The notes under the pieces are model-generated. The model ran no database searches. It saw only the letters and a program-made list of their open reading frames with translations, and was not told where the DNA came from. A stretch of DNA of 64,000 bases from Marinobacterium iners DSM 11526 (lineage in GTDB: Bacteria; Pseudomonadota; Gammaproteobacteria; Pseudomonadales; Balneatricaceae), in the NCBI RefSeq assembly GCF_900107855.1, contig NZ_FNRJ01000010.1:88222-152221 (forward strand), read 5' to 3'. The translations under genes were made by a program, and so were the position numbers. Shown here one piece after another: positions 1 to 9,532 of this stretch (the first letter of the stretch is position 1; each line of letters begins with the position of its first letter).

Positions 1-179
<179 letters not shown>

Positions 180-206
180 GGGCGCAGGCTAACAAGTGTT
201 CCGGTG

Positions 207-683
207 TCAGGCTGCCTGACAGTGTTGTTCGACAAACTGGATAAGAGCGTCAAGCTGGTGTTCGTTAAATACCGGCAAGCCGTTGCGAATCAGCTCATCG
301 GCCGCCACACCGGGGGCATTTGTGAGCGTACCCGTGAAGCTGCCATCATAAATTTCCTGGTTGCCGCAGGAAGGGCTGCGGGCTTTCATCAAGGCGCAGC
401 AACAGTCATGTTTGTGTGCCAATTCAAGCGTTTTCTCGGCCCCGCTGAGAAACTCGGGAGTTACATCGTCCCCGGTGCTGGTTGTGATCAGGATGGGAAA
501 GCGGGTCTGGGTCTCAGCCGGGGGGCGGGGAGTGGGCAGGCCACCAAGGGTTTCTGGGCAGACGGTTACCAGTTTTCCCTGCTGTTGCCAGCGCTTGAGG
601 ATCGGGTGGTCAAGCAGATTGTCGCGGCCGTCATAGCGCACCTTGGCCCCGAGCAGGCAGGCGCTGATCAAAACTTTACTCAT
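207..683 (-). CDS. DUF523 family protein
   Basis: A protein of about 158 residues of the DUF523 (YbbK-like) family, function not established. The N-terminus MSKVLISACLLGAKVRYDG and the later segments VTVCPETLGGLPTPRPPAE and LMKARSPSCGNQEIYDG are the family signatures. The conserved cysteines in SACLLG, VCPE and SPSCG could bind a metal or be redox active, but that is inference. The family is normally 140-165 residues, so the gene is full length. The chosen start (683) gives the conserved MSKVLIS opening; an ATG five codons upstream (698) is also in frame. It is cytoplasmic, with no signal or membrane segment. Confidence 0.8.
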   Translation of the reverse strand: MSKVLISACLLGAKVRYDGRDNLLDHPILKRWQQQGKLVTVCPETLGGLPTPRPPAETQTRFPILITTSTGDDVTPEFLSGAEKTLELAHKHDCCCALMKARSPSCGNQEIYDGSFTGTLTNAPGVAADELIRNGLPVFNEHQLDALIQFVEQHCQAA

Positions 684-767
684 AAATACTCTGCACAATC
701 GTGTTTATTGTTATTTTAGCGCGCGTATTTTACCGCTCTGTTGCAGTCAGGGCCAATACCACCAAAG

Positions 768-2323
768 TCAGGACTGCATGATGCAGTCCACCAGGTAGCG
801 CTGTCGCTCCGCAAGTCTGACCGCATCGTTGTTCAGTTTCAGTGTTAGCGCGGCGTCAGCCACCGTACGTTGGGCGCCTTCACTGATAAGCTCGATCTGT
901 TGGCTAACCTCACGCACGACACTGCTTTGCTCTTCGCTGGCACCGGCAATGCGAGTGGCCATATCACTGATCAGCTCTATCGCCCCAAGAATTTTTGCCA
1001 ATACAGCACCGGTCCCTCGATCTGTTCAACACTCTGCTCCGATAGGGTGCGCTTTGCATCCATGGCGGAGACAATGGCGCCTGTTTGTTGTTGCAAAGCG
1101 CCTATCATTTTTTGAATTTCCCCGGTTGCCTGCTGGGTACGCTGTGCCAGCTGGCGAACTTCATCGGCTACAACGGCAAAACCACGGCCGTTCTCACCAG
1201 CGCGTGCGGCCTCAATCGCGGCATTCAGCGCCAGAAGGTTGGTCTGTTCGGCAATATCACGAATCACATTGATGATGGAGCCGATCCCTTGGCTCTGCTG
1301 CTGCAGGGCCGCTACAGAATGGGTTGTGTCCGCAATCGAGTCAGCCAGGCTGCGGATGCCGGAGACCGCTGCATCTACGACCTGTTGCCCCTGGCGGGCG
1401 CTGGACTGTGCAGCCTGGGTCTGATCGGCGGTGTTGGCGGTGCTGGTGGTCATCTCCTGAATCGTGGAGCTGATCTGATTCATGGCGGTTGCCAGTTGAA
1501 TAAGTGAAGATTGCTGCTCCTCGATTTCATTGCAGGTGCGGCTCATCACATCAATACTTTGATGCGCTCCGCTGAGAACCTCACCCGACGCGTTCTGCAT
1601 CCGCATCAATACCGAGTCCAGCTGAGACTGCAGCATCTGCAGGCTCAGACCCAGCTGACCAATATCGTCATGGGTGCCGGTATAGATCATCTGCTTGATG
1701 GGGTGGTTGACCAGTGTGCGACTCTGTTGCACCAGGGAGCGCAGCGGCTTGCATAGCCAGGTTGTGCTGATAAAGAGCACCAGCAGGGTAGTGGCGACTG
1801 CAGCCCAGTAGAGAGGCTCGGACATATCCTGCCAAAGCCCAAGCAGTAACATGGGCAACAGGCAAAGACTTTGTGCCATCCAAAGCCGTCCGCGCAGATC
1901 CGGCAGAGGCCAGCGCAGTGCAAGCGGCATTTTGCCCCGGCGGCGCAGGCGATAGATGGTGGCGGCTCGTTCGGTCGCGATTCTGAGCGGAATACGGAAA
2001 ATGCATTGGCACTCGATAATGCGCCCCTGCTCTATGACCGGGATGACATAGGCATCGAGCCAGAGAGGGGAGCCATCACGGCGAGCCAGTTGCAGCATTC
2101 CCATCCAGGGCTTGCCTTTGCCAACGGTACTCCAGAGATCCTTGAGCGGTCCTTCGGGCATTTCACTGTGGCGCAGGGATTGCAGCATCTGCCCTGTTAA
2201 TGATGGGCGTTCATGGCCACTGTATTCGATAAATGCATGGCTGGCTTCACGAATTTCACCCTCGGGGCCGGTGACGAGAATCAGGTTGCTGTCCTGGTGC
2301 CGGGTCTTATTATTCTGTTCCAT
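768..2323 (-). pseudogene. Aer-like PAS methyl-accepting chemotaxis protein, frameshifted
   Basis: The N-terminal ~110 residues form a PAS domain of the Aer/aerotaxis type ([20 protein letters not shown], then [10 protein letters not shown]). Two hydrophobic segments follow (about 145-185: [12 protein letters not shown] and [17 protein letters not shown]), then a HAMP-like region and the MCP signalling hairpin. The hairpin tip is intact ([20 protein letters not shown], then [14 protein letters not shown]). The frame that starts at 2323 stops at 977, right after SEQSVEQIE. The missing C-terminal helix ([19 protein letters not shown] and onward to the stop at 768) continues in another frame. 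One base appears to be missing around 1010-1016. Joined, the protein would have about 518 residues. The break removes the last return helix with a methylation region, so signalling is probably impaired. A sequencing error is the main alternative. Confidence 0.85.
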
Positions 2324-2526
2324 ATTGATCCGCTGTTGGCTGGTCGATTGGGGTACGGACCCTGCAAATTACAGGCCACCCTGAAGATCGATTTTGACCC
2401 TTGATTGCAACGAAAAATAGCCATTCAGTGCAGCATTTGGTCACTTCATGCAGTTGCATAGTGATGATTTGATCAATTTGGTCAGGAAGGTTTACGTCAA
2501 CGACAAGCAGTTATATATTCGGGATA

Positions 2527-2538
2527 TCCCTTAAGGGA
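2527..2538. promoter_or_regulatory. Palindrome TCCCTTAAGGGA upstream of acyl-CoA ligase
   Basis: A perfect 12-bp palindrome, 50 bp before the start of the acyl-CoA ligase gene and in the interval divergent from the chemoreceptor gene. Related CCCTTA/CCCCTA motifs occur near 7670, 10485 and 42961, each ahead of an acyl-CoA or transport gene. A weaker 13/16 match to the LiuR-type palindrome lies just upstream (2491-2506). Function is inferred from position only. Confidence 0.4.
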
Positions 2539-2588
2539 AACTGCTGCTTCCCGGCTCCGATAATAAAGATAAAAAGAGGGGAATACCC

Positions 2589-4235
2589 ATGAGTAACCAG
2601 GCTTACAAGCCATTCTATGACCAGTTTGATGCCCAACAGCTGGCCGCCCGGATTCTTCAGGGCGACTTGACCCAGGGGATCAATGTCTGTGTCGAAATCT
2701 GCGACAAATGGGCGTCTGATCCCAACCGAATTGCGCTGAACTACCAGGGTGTAGAGCGCCCCCCCGAAAGCTGGAGCTTTGCCAGGCTGAAGGCTGAGTC
2801 GGCCCGTTTTGCCAACCTGCTGTCGCAACAGGGTGTTGGCAAGGGAGACCGAGTGGCCGCGCTGTTACCGCGTACGCCGGAGCTGCTGGTGGTGATTCTT
2901 GGCACGCTCAAGGCAGGAGCGGTATATCAGCCGCTGTTTACAGCCTTTGGCCCCGGCGCCATCGAATACCGTCTGGACAAGGCCTCAACCCGTCTGGTCG
3001 TAACCGATGACCAGAACCGTTTCAAGCTTGATGACGTTAAAAACTGCCCGCCCATTGTGCGCGTAACAGCTGCCGGGCCAGACAGTCATCAGGATATTGA
3101 CTATCACGGCAGCCTGGCGGCCCAGTCGGAGCAATTTGAGCCTGTGCTGGTGAGCGCCGACGATCCGATGCTGCAGATGTTTACCTCCGGTACGGTTGGC
3201 AAGTCCAAGGGGGTTGCTGTGCCGGCGCGTGCGCTGCTTTCATTTCATGTCTATATGACCTGGGCGATTGATCTGAAACCTGAGGATCAGTACTGGAATG
3301 TTGCTGACCCGGGTTGGGCCTATGGGCTCTATTATGCGGTAATCGGCCCACTGCTGTTGGGCGCGACCACGCACTTCAATGAGAATGGTTTCACCCCCGA
3401 GACCACCTATCGCATGATCCGTGAGTACGGCATCACCAATCTCGCGGCCGCTCCAACGGCCTATCGTATGTTAATGGCGAACGATCATGTCCTGGCCAAA
3501 GATGAGCAGCTGGGACTCAGGGTAGCCAGCAGTGCCGGCGAGCCACTTAATCCCGAAGTGATTAGTTGGGTGGGGCGCCGTCTGGGTTGCCCGGTAATGG
3601 ATCATTATGGCCAGACTGAAACCGGGATGACCTGTTGTAACCATCATGCCTTGGAGCACCCGGTACGGGTAGGGTCCATGGGCTATTCATTGGCAGGCCA
3701 TCGCGTGGTTGCACTCAACGGTGAGTATGAAGAGGTGGGGCAGGATGAAACCGGTCAGCTGGCCGTTGATGTTGAGCACTCCCCGCTGTTTTTCTTCCAG
3801 GGCTACACCTGGGGCGAGAAGGATCCTTTCCATGGTCGTTACTATCTGACCGGTGATGTGGTGATCAGCCACGGCGATGGCAGTTACTCCTTTACCGGGC
3901 GTGACGATGACATCATCACGACGGCTGGCTACCGTGTGGGGCCGGCGGATGTGGAGAGTACCTTGCTGGAACACCCAGCGGTGGCGGAGTCCGGCGTGGT
4001 AGGCAAGCCAGACAGTTCTCGCGGGTCCGTGATCAAGGCCTATGTGGTGATTAAGCCGCAGTACGACCCCGATGAGACACTGGCCGATGAGCTCAAGGAG
4101 CTGGTACGAAATCGGCTGTCGACCCATGCCTTCCCGCGTGAAATAGAGTTTGTGCAGGAGCTGCCGAAAACGCCCAGTGGCAAAATACAGCGCTTTATTC
4201 TGCGTAACCAGGCGCGGGAAGAGGCTGATCAATAA
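2589..4235 (+). CDS. AMP-forming acyl-CoA synthetase
   Basis: A 548-residue member of the ANL (acetyl-CoA synthetase/luciferase) superfamily, which activates a carboxylic acid to its CoA thioester through an acyl-adenylate. Visible motifs are the P-loop-like MFTSGTVGKSKGVAVPA (about residues 195-210), DHYGQTETG (about 337-345), the YLTGD aspartate motif, GRDDDII, and the C-terminal catalytic-lysine motif KTPSGKIQR. It resembles the short-chain acetyl/propionyl-CoA synthetase branch more than FadD, but lacks their usual long N-terminus. The start follows AGAGGGGAATACCC, a good ribosome-binding region. Its neighbours are a hotdog thioesterase and an alpha/beta hydrolase in the same orientation, so it probably belongs to a three-gene acyl-CoA operon. 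The substrate cannot be read from sequence. Confidence 0.9.
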   Translation: MSNQAYKPFYDQFDAQQLAARILQGDLTQGINVCVEICDKWASDPNRIALNYQGVERPPESWSFARLKAESARFANLLSQQGVGKGDRVAALLPRTPELLVVILGTLKAGAVYQPLFTAFGPGAIEYRLDKASTRLVVTDDQNRFKLDDVKNCPPIVRVTAAGPDSHQDIDYHGSLAAQSEQFEPVLVSADDPMLQMFTSGTVGKSKGVAVPARALLSFHVYMTWAIDLKPEDQYWNVADPGWAYGLYYAVIGPLLLGATTHFNENGFTPETTYRMIREYGITNLAAAPTAYRMLMANDHVLAKDEQLGLRVASSAGEPLNPEVISWVGRRLGCPVMDHYGQTETGMTCCNHHALEHPVRVGSMGYSLAGHRVVALNGEYEEVGQDETGQLAVDVEHSPLFFFQGYTWGEKDPFHGRYYLTGDVVISHGDGSYSFTGRDDDIITTAGYRVGPADVESTLLEHPAVAESGVVGKPDSSRGSVIKAYVVIKPQYDPDETLADELKELVRNRLSTHAFPREIEFVQELPKTPSGKIQRFILRNQAREEADQ

Positions 4236-4257
4236 GAATATGATAAGGAGTGACCCG

Positions 4258-4677
4258 ATGCAGGTCATGGATTTTGATGAGATGCAGCTGTTCCTGCGTG
4301 ACCATTTTCCGCAGGGGGAGCAGTATGGTCGGTTGGATTCTTTGGGCGATGGTTGGGCCGAAATGAGACTGGCAGTGGGTGATGATCATTTGCGACCCGG
4401 TGGTACGGTTTCAGGCCCTACCATGATGGGATTGGCGGATGTGGCGTTGTATGCGGCACTGCTCAGCCGAATTGGCCCGGTCGCCCTGGCTGTGACCATC
4501 AATCTCAACATCAATTTTCTGCGCAAGCCCAAAGCCAATGTGGATCTGTTGGCCCGTGCCGAAATGCTGAAGGTGGGCAAGCGGCTGGGGGTGGGTGAAG
4601 TTTATATCCGCTCCGCCGGTGAAGATGACCCGGTGGCCCACGCGACCATTACCTACTCGATTCCGGAGGGGGCATGA
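4258..4677 (+). CDS. PaaI/hotdog-fold thioesterase
   Basis: A 139-residue single-domain hotdog protein of the PaaI/YdiI thioesterase type, expected to hydrolyse acyl- or aryl-CoA in the cytoplasm. The conserved stretch LRPGGTVSGPTMMGLADVAL resembles the catalytic helix region (HxGGTISGPTxMALAD). The C-terminal strands (LLARAEMLKVGKRLGVGEV) fit the fold. The ATG at 4258 is preferred because AAGGAG lies 7 bases upstream; in-frame upstream codons would run into the preceding gene. It overlaps the next gene by four bases (ATGA), indicating translational coupling. It may recycle CoA or edit products of the adjacent ligase. Confidence 0.85.
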   Translation: MQVMDFDEMQLFLRDHFPQGEQYGRLDSLGDGWAEMRLAVGDDHLRPGGTVSGPTMMGLADVALYAALLSRIGPVALAVTINLNINFLRKPKANVDLLARAEMLKVGKRLGVGEVYIRSAGEDDPVAHATITYSIPEGA

Positions 4678-5477
4678 GTTCAATTCAATGGCACGATGAG
4701 CAGGTCGAGCTGAGTGAAGGTGTGAAGCTGCAGCTGCGTTGGGGACGCCAGCCATCCGGTAAAGGAAGGCCTGTACTTGTGCTGCTGCATGAGGCGCTGG
4801 GTTGTATCGACATGTGGAAACGGTTTCCACAGCAGTTGGCTGAAGCGACGGGGCTGGATCTGCTGGTGTTTGAGCGTCGGGGGTATGGCCGCTCAACACC
4901 CATTACGTTGCCGCGCCCGGATGATTATCTGCTGCAGGAAGGACAAATATGGCTGCCGCAACTATTGGACCGGCTTGGGCTTGATCAGGTGATTCTGTTT
5001 GGTCACAGTGATGGCGGCTCCATTGCCATGATTGGTGCTGCCAGCTGTCCCGAGCAGGTAAAGGCAGTGGTTACGCTGGCGGCTCATATCTATGTGGATC
5101 ACCTGACGCTGGCCGGAATAAAAGAAGCGGTGAAACGTTACCATGGCACCGATCTGCCGGAGCGCCTGGCGCGCTATCATGGTGATCGGACAGATCTTAT
5201 TTTCCGCGCATGGTGCGAAACCTGGCAGCGCCTGTCCTGTTATCAGGCCTTGAATCTGAGACCGCAGCTGGCCGAGATCCGCTGCCCGTCACTGATCATG
5301 CAGGGCGATCGGGATGAATATGGTGTGCCAGAGCAGGTGACTGACAGCTGTGCGACCATTGGCCCGCAGGCCGAAGCTGCATTCATTGCTGACTGCGGCC
5401 ATGTGCCCCACCTGGAGCACCCTCAGGCGGTGATCGATCGCACGCGCGTCTTTCTGGCTGAAGCTGGATTGGTCTGA
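4674..5477 (+). CDS. Alpha/beta hydrolase
   Basis: A 267-residue alpha/beta-hydrolase-fold enzyme. The oxyanion strand is LVLLHEALGCIDMW. The nucleophile elbow is GHSDGG (about residues 110-115), the acid residue is probably the aspartate in MQGDRDEYG, and the histidine is in CGHVPHLEHP, so the triad is complete. Ser within GHSDGG makes it an esterase or thioesterase-like hydrolase; proteins with this elbow are annotated broadly. It is last in the acyl-CoA ligase/thioesterase operon and overlaps the thioesterase by ATGA. The gene converges on the response regulator gene with only 3 bases between stops. Substrate unknown. Confidence 0.85.
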   Translation: MSSIQWHDEQVELSEGVKLQLRWGRQPSGKGRPVLVLLHEALGCIDMWKRFPQQLAEATGLDLLVFERRGYGRSTPITLPRPDDYLLQEGQIWLPQLLDRLGLDQVILFGHSDGGSIAMIGAASCPEQVKAVVTLAAHIYVDHLTLAGIKEAVKRYHGTDLPERLARYHGDRTDLIFRAWCETWQRLSCYQALNLRPQLAEIRCPSLIMQGDRDEYGVPEQVTDSCATIGPQAEAAFIADCGHVPHLEHPQAVIDRTRVFLAEAGLV

Positions 5478-5480
5478 GCC

Positions 5481-6089
5481 CTAGAGCGTCAGTCGGCTGT
5501 GCATCTGCACCAGCTGTGCCAGACTTTCTGCCCTCATCTTGCTCATTACACGGGAGCGGTGAACTTCTACCGTTTTCGGGCTGATTCCGAGGGTTTCGGC
5601 AATCTCACGGTTGGAGTTACCGGTCACCACCAGCTCCATCACCTCACGCTCGCGCCGGCTCAGCGTTTCATACAGCTCCTGCAGCTCTCGCTGTTCGTTC
5701 TGTTCGCTGAAACGCTTGCCGGCTTCGGCCATCGCCTTGTCGACCAGGCGTAGCAGCACCTCGTCATCGAATGGTTTCTCAAGAAAGTCGAGAGCGCCGT
5801 TTTTCATGGCGTTGACGGCCATGGGTACATCACCGTGGCCGGTAATGATGATGACCGGCAGACGAATGTCACGCTCCCGCATCAGTTGCTGCAATGCCAG
5901 ACCGTTGATTTCCGGCATGCGAACATCCAGCAGCATGCAGCCGGAGCGGCCGTCGTACTGGTCAAGAAAGAGTTGCGCCGACGCGAAGCTCTCGACGTTG
6001 TATGGGGTGGACTCCAGCAGCCACTGCATGGAATCTCTGAAGTCCGCATCGTCATCGATGATAAAAACGGTTGCCTGTGAGTTGGTCAT
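5481..6089 (-). CDS. FixJ/NarL-type response regulator
   Basis: A 202-residue response regulator with an N-terminal receiver and a C-terminal LuxR-type helix-turn-helix. The receiver shows the acidic pair DDD near residues 12-14, phospho-acceptor D55 in LLDVRMPEINGL and K105 in FLEKPFDDE. The HTH is LSRREREVMELVVTGNSNRE followed by IAETLGISPKTVEVHRSRVM, typical of FixJ/TodT/StyR. It is encoded with the sensor kinase, overlapping it by four bases, so the two form a cognate pair. The surrounding acyl-CoA genes suggest that it controls carboxylic-acid or acyl-CoA metabolism, as related FixJ-type regulators control acetyl-CoA synthetase or aromatic catabolism. The target site is not proven. Confidence 0.92.
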   Translation of the reverse strand: MTNSQATVFIIDDDADFRDSMQWLLESTPYNVESFASAQLFLDQYDGRSGCMLLDVRMPEINGLALQQLMRERDIRLPVIIITGHGDVPMAVNAMKNGALDFLEKPFDDEVLLRLVDKAMAEAGKRFSEQNEQRELQELYETLSRREREVMELVVTGNSNREIAETLGISPKTVEVHRSRVMSKMRAESLAQLVQMHSRLTL

Positions 6090-7603
6090 GCCTGCCCCTT
6101 GAGCGGGAGTTGAAAGTGAAACCGGGTGCCACTTTGACCATCGCTCTCAACCCAGAGCCGGCCACAGTGGCTTTCGATAATGGTATGTGAAATGGACAGC
6201 CCCATGCCAAGCCCGTTTTCCTTCGAGGTGATAAACGGCTCAAACAGGTTGTCCAACTGGGCTGGGTCGATGCCTGGCCCCTGGTCGATGACGCTGACCG
6301 TAATACGTTTGCCTTCGACTCGGGTCCGAATGGTAACCGGCTTGGGGCTGATGTCAGAGTCGCTGTAGGCTTCGATCGCGTTGCGAACCAGATTGAGCAA
6401 AACCTGCTCGATCTGCAGGCGGTCGGCTTCAAGTATGGGGCTGTCGGGGTCGAGGTCGAAGTCGAAGCGGATGCTGTTGTCGAGCGCTTCCTGATTGAGG
6501 AATCGAGTTACCTCGATGCAGGTCTCATTGACCGGGAAGCTGACACGCTGGAACTCGGTGCGACGGACAAATCGACGCATGCGCTTGATGATTTCGGAAG
6601 CGCGCCTGGCCTGGGCCGATATCAGTTCCATGGAGCGAGTAACCTGAGTCAGCTCTGTGATCTGGCCTTCTTCGAGCCTGCGGAAGGTGCCGTTGCAGTA
6701 ATTGATAATGGTCGCCAGCGGCTGGTTGATCTCGTGAGCCAGCTCGGTGGCCATTTCACCGACCGACAGCAGGCGTGACATGTGAGCCATTTCCAGCTGC
6801 TGACGTTTTGCCTTTTCTTCCGCCTTGCGCTTGAGCGTAATGTCGCGGGCAATGATGGAGTAGTACTCCACCTGCATGTTTTCGGCACGGTTGCGGTGGG
6901 CAATGATTTCACGAATTTCGGCGATGCGACCGGGGTTGCCTGCCGGGTAAAGCGGGATGCTGCCGTACCAGGTCCCGTACAGGGCAGCATGTTGCAGCGC
7001 AGGCTCTACCAGTGTGTGCAGCACATCCTGCGGGAACAGCTGGTTAAGGTAGAACACCGCCAGATTTTCGCGTTCGGCACCGAAGGTGCGGTAGGCCGTT
7101 TCATTCATGTAGGTGAGTTGCAGCGTGCGGTGGTTGCAGAACAGGATCATGTCCGAGGATGCTTCCACGACTCGCGCCAATCGTCGGGTCGCTTGCTGTG
7201 CCAACTCACGCTCGGTGACATCGCGGGATACGCAGATAATCTCGACAGGGTGTCCAAGCTCATCACGAATGGTGCGACTGGTGGTTTCCAGCCAGATGTA
7301 GTGGCCGTCCCGGTGCTGAAAGCGGTATACATTGGTATACATGCCGCGGCGATAGCGAACTGAATCGGCTCGTTTCTTCAGGTTGTCGGCATCGTCCGGG
7401 TGAAACAGGTCATAACCCGAGGTGCCGATGATTTCGTCCGCACGGTAACCCAGCATGCGCTCGATGGCAGGATTAACATCGATGAAGGTCCACTCGGGCG
7501 TGGGGGTGTGGCGCGAAATCATGTCGGTGGACTGTTCGGCCAGCAGACGATAACGGTCCGCTTCCTGCAGACAGCGCTGCAGTTCCTGCTCAAGTGGTTG
7601 CAT
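6086..7603 (-). CDS. PAS-domain sensor histidine kinase (FixL/TodS-like, soluble)
   Basis: A 505-residue kinase without membrane segments, so probably a cytoplasmic sensor. Two PAS domains are visible: residues about 18-130, with the PAC-like motif YRFQHRDGHYIWLETTSR and VSRDVTERE, and about 140-255, ending IIARDITLKRKAEE. The HisKA domain carries H290 in GEMATELAHEINQPLATI. The ATPase domain follows, with N-box LVRNAIEAY, G1 DQGPGIDP and G2 GLGMGLSIS. This is the HisKA/HATPase order of FixL-type kinases. It precedes and overlaps the response regulator gene (ATGA). No haem-binding histidine can be assigned by eye, so the ligand is unknown; O2, redox state or a carboxylate are all possible. 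It is divergent from an acyl-CoA ligase. Confidence 0.92.
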   Translation of the reverse strand: MQPLEQELQRCLQEADRYRLLAEQSTDMISRHTPTPEWTFIDVNPAIERMLGYRADEIIGTSGYDLFHPDDADNLKKRADSVRYRRGMYTNVYRFQHRDGHYIWLETTSRTIRDELGHPVEIICVSRDVTERELAQQATRRLARVVEASSDMILFCNHRTLQLTYMNETAYRTFGAERENLAVFYLNQLFPQDVLHTLVEPALQHAALYGTWYGSIPLYPAGNPGRIAEIREIIAHRNRAENMQVEYYSIIARDITLKRKAEEKAKRQQLEMAHMSRLLSVGEMATELAHEINQPLATIINYCNGTFRRLEEGQITELTQVTRSMELISAQARRASEIIKRMRRFVRRTEFQRVSFPVNETCIEVTRFLNQEALDNSIRFDFDLDPDSPILEADRLQIEQVLLNLVRNAIEAYSDSDISPKPVTIRTRVEGKRITVSVIDQGPGIDPAQLDNLFEPFITSKENGLGMGLSISHTIIESHCGRLWVESDGQSGTRFHFQLPLKGQA

Positions 7604-7661
7604 GCATTTACCTTATCATTTTGCGCATTTTGGCCGACACAATCTTATGATTTTAGGTCCT

Positions 7662-7680
7662 ATTGTGTAATAAGGGAAAA
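7662..7680. promoter_or_regulatory. Candidate regulator site between kinase and acyl-CoA ligase
   Basis: Contains TAATAAGGGAAAA, whose complement TTTTCCCTTATTA resembles motifs at 2527, 10485 and 42961. It lies in the divergent interval between the sensor kinase and the acyl-CoA ligase. An inverted repeat ACACAAT (7637-7643) / ATTGTGT (7662-7668) overlaps its left side. Confidence 0.35.
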
Positions 7681-7758
7681 TACGTATCATGAGATGACTG
7701 GATGGAATCAAATCAACCGAGGATGGCTCCCCAAAGCACTGGTGGAGAGGAACCTATA

Positions 7759-9396
7759 ATGACAATGAATAACCATAATCCTTACGCGCTGGGACTGGAT
7801 CAAAACCCGGCCAACTACGCCACACTCAGCCCGCTGAGCTTCATTGCTCGCACTGCTGCAGTTTATCCAAACCGAACCGCTGTGGTGCATCATAGAGTGC
7901 GCCGCAACTGGGCCGAGACTTACAGCCGCTGTCGCCGTCTCGCTAGCGCACTGAGCCAGCGCGGCATCAGCAAGGGTGATACGGTTGCCGTCATGGCACC
8001 CAATCTACCGGAGGTGTTTGAAGCTCACTTCGGAGTGCCCATGTGTGGCGCAGTGCTGAACGCACTGAATGTTCGTCTTGATGCTGAAGCGATCGCGTTC
8101 ATTTTGCAGCACGGTGAAGCCAAGGTGATCATCGTGGACCGTGAGTTCTCGGACGTCATTGCCAAAGCCATCAAAATCGCACGCATCAATCCGATCCTGA
8201 TCGATATCGATGATCCTTCCTACGAGGGTGGCGAGTTGATCGGCGAATGCAATTATGAGGCTTTCATTGGCACAGGTGACGCCGAGTATGAATGGCAATT
8301 GCCCGCCGATGAGTGGGATGCCATCACGCTGAACTATACCTCTGGTACCACCGGCGACCCCAAGGGCGTGGTCTATCACCACCGTGGCGCCTACCTCAAT
8401 GCGATCAGCAACGTGGTGTCATGGAACATGGGCGACCAGCCCATCTATCTCTGGACCCTGCCGATGTTTCACTGCAATGGCTGGTGTTTCCCCTGGTCCA
8501 TTGCCGCGGCTGCCGGTGTCAGTGTCTGCCTGCGTCATGTACGGGCAGATGATATCTACCACTTTCTCAAGACAGAAAAGGTGGACCACTTCTGCGGCGC
8601 CCCCATCATATTGAACATGCTGAACAATGCCTCTGATGAGCTCAAATCCGGTATTGAGCATCAGGTGAAAGTGATGACGGCAGGTGCAGCGCCGCCTGCC
8701 TCGGTTATCGAAGGTATGGAAAACATGGGTTTCAGTGTGACTCATGTGTACGGTTTGACCGAAACCTATGGCCCCTGTGTGGTATGTGCCTGGCATGATG
8801 AGTGGGATGAAAAAACGGTTAACGAACGTGCCCGATTGAAATCCCGTCAGGGCGTGAAGGCACCGATGCTTGAAGGGTTAATGGTCGCCAACCCCGATAC
8901 CCTTGAGCCTGTGCCGCAGGATGGTGAAACCATCGGCGAAATTTTCATGCGCGGCAACCTGGTGATGAAAGGCTATCTGAAAAATCCGACAACCACTGAT
9001 AAGGCGTTCGAAGGTGGCTGGTTCCACTCCGGGGACCTGGCTGTCTGGCATGCCGACGGCTATGTCGAGATCAAGGATCGCTCCAAGGACATTATCATTT
9101 CGGGCGGGGAAAACATCTCCAGCATTGAGATCGAGGATGTACTCTACCGTCATCCTGCAGTGATGGAGGCGGCTGTCGTGGCGCAGCAAGACGAGAAATG
9201 GGGTGAAATTCCCTGTGCCTTCGTCACTCTTAAAGCAAATGCTGGTGAGCTTTCTGAAGCAGAACTCATTCAGTTCTGCCGTGACAATATGGCGCACTTC
9301 AAGGCACCCAAACGCGTGGTGTTCTGCGAACTGCCAAAAACCTCAACCGGCAAGATCCAGAAGTTTGTTTTGCGTTCACAAGCAAATCAAAAATAA
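7759..9396 (+). CDS. AMP-forming acyl-CoA synthetase (AlkK/DmdB-like)
   Basis: An ANL-superfamily ligase of about 545 residues. Motifs are YTSGTTGDPKGVVYHHRG, the YGLTETYGP substrate/AMP motif, FHSGDLAVWHADGYVEIKDR, the DIIISGGENISS hinge region and the C-terminal KTSTGKIQKF lysine motif. The opening segment (LTLSPLSFI-like, then RTAAVYPNRTAVVHH) and MCGAVLNALNVRLDAEAIAF are typical of the medium-chain/AlkK and methylmercaptopropionate-CoA ligase group. The start at 7759 has GAGAGGA upstream; an in-frame ATG at 7702 would add 19 atypical residues. It is divergent from the kinase/regulator pair and ends at a strong terminator. The substrate is probably a short- or medium-chain acid, by family only. 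Confidence 0.88.
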   Translation: MTMNNHNPYALGLDQNPANYATLSPLSFIARTAAVYPNRTAVVHHRVRRNWAETYSRCRRLASALSQRGISKGDTVAVMAPNLPEVFEAHFGVPMCGAVLNALNVRLDAEAIAFILQHGEAKVIIVDREFSDVIAKAIKIARINPILIDIDDPSYEGGELIGECNYEAFIGTGDAEYEWQLPADEWDAITLNYTSGTTGDPKGVVYHHRGAYLNAISNVVSWNMGDQPIYLWTLPMFHCNGWCFPWSIAAAAGVSVCLRHVRADDIYHFLKTEKVDHFCGAPIILNMLNNASDELKSGIEHQVKVMTAGAAPPASVIEGMENMGFSVTHVYGLTETYGPCVVCAWHDEWDEKTVNERARLKSRQGVKAPMLEGLMVANPDTLEPVPQDGETIGEIFMRGNLVMKGYLKNPTTTDKAFEGGWFHSGDLAVWHADGYVEIKDRSKDIIISGGENISSIEIEDVLYRHPAVMEAAVVAQQDEKWGEIPCAFVTLKANAGELSEAELIQFCRDNMAHFKAPKRVVFCELPKTSTGKIQKFVLRSQANQK

Positions 9397-9426
9397 TGAG
9401 CAGGATCAAAAAGCTGTAGCAGATTG

Positions 9427-9448
9427 AAGCCGCCTTTTGGCGGCTTTT
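9427..9448 (+). terminator. Rho-independent terminator after acyl-CoA ligase
   Basis: The perfect 8-bp stem AAGCCGCC/GGCGGCTT with a TTTT loop runs into TTCT. It lies about 30 bases after the ligase stop. Confidence 0.85.
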
Positions 9449-9532
9449 CTGATAATGTTGGCCCTTCCCTGAACCCGCCGTGCTCGGTAAGGTCCAATAT
9501 GGCGATTAGAAAAGGGATTTTGGGAGTGCCAA

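Noticed and set aside
2491..2506. LiuR box ahead of the first acyl-CoA ligase
   Set aside because: Only a 13/16 match with a damaged right arm; kept as a note under the LiuR regulon finding, not called as a site.
5499..6102. Plus-strand open frames opposite the response regulator
   Set aside because: The minus-strand FixJ-type regulator has complete receiver and HTH motifs; the plus-strand frames are shadows.
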